A stretch of 6,886 nucleotides of DNA from JBFIHF01 sp964411125 (GTDB lineage: Bacteria; Myxococcota_A; Bradymonadia; Bradymonadales; Bradymonadaceae): positions 1-6,886 of the forward strand of contig CAYPJU010000153.1 of the NCBI GenBank assembly GCA_964411125.1. The letters are read 5' to 3'. How positions within the stretch are numbered: the stretch's first letter is position 1; every line of letters begins with the position of its first letter. Both the position numbers and the translations under genes were made by a program. This document shows positions 6,835-6,886 of the stretch, piece by piece. The notes below the pieces were generated by a model. That model was given only the letters and a program-made list of their open reading frames with translations, was not told where the DNA came from and did not search any database.

Positions 6835-6886
6835 ACCGCGCTTCGCGCGGTGGGGGACCGGCCTTCGGCCGGTGGGGGACCGCGCT
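6835..6886. repeat. Array of 22-bp-period hairpin repeats with alternating stems
   Basis: Two complete inverted repeats, 6835-6851 and 6857-6873, each have a perfect 7-bp stem and a TTC loop. They are joined by GGGGG, and a third unit starts at 6879 and is cut by the window end. The first stem is ACCGCGC/GCGCGGT and the second is ACCGGCC/GGCCGGT. The third begins like the first, so the order looks A-B-A. Stem differences are matched on both arms, so pairing is kept. The array sits about 95 bases upstream of the preferred protease start. It could act as a terminator or transcript stabiliser for a gene outside the window, as a protein-binding array, or as a mobile palindromic repeat. No T run follows directly on either strand. 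Confidence 0.85.

Noticed and set aside
6835..6873. The hairpin array as a classic intrinsic terminator or a CRISPR array.
   Set aside because: No T run follows the stems on either strand, and the units are contiguous palindromes with constant GGGGG linkers rather than repeats separated by unique spacers.

Overview
The window is GC-rich bacterial DNA. All six genes I can support lie on the minus strand, so they are read from right to left. I infer Myxococcota (a myxobacterial, Polyangia-like lineage) or a close relative. The grounds are the base composition, a lipoprotein with a long Asp/Ala/Pro/Gly-rich linker, the LVIVD-propeller and PKD-propeller-cytochrome architectures, and frequent GTG starts. 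No 16S rRNA or other phylogenetic marker is present, so this placement is tentative.

Layout in the direction of transcription. The right edge (6835-6886) holds a 22-bp-period array of perfect hairpins that runs out of the window. Next come a CPBP/Abi-type intramembrane metalloprotease homologue (6740-5988), a short TatA-type protein (5925-5665), an unrecognised four-helix membrane protein (5637-5173) and a zinc-free quinone oxidoreductase of the MDR superfamily (5170-4196). The first part therefore looks like a closely spaced membrane/housekeeping cluster, with gaps of 62, 27 and 2 bases.

After a 55-base gap with a possible leaderless promoter come two secreted lipoproteins. One is an LVIVD-repeat propeller with a C-terminal Ig-like domain (4140-2494). 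The other is a PKD-propeller-dihaem cytochrome c protein (2497-194). They overlap by four bases (GTGA), so they are very probably translationally coupled and made together. I infer a cell-envelope pair in which one partner carries two covalent haems and the other is a haem-free scaffold or binding protein. Their substrate cannot be read from the sequence.

The left end (1-193) has no gene and no recognisable terminator. Its outermost 34 bases are a short tandem repeat. The many long open frames on the plus strand, and the extra minus-strand frames, are by-products of high GC and were left out. The most unusual items are the coupled lipoprotein pair, with different residues after the lipidated cysteine, and the hairpin array with compensatory base changes.
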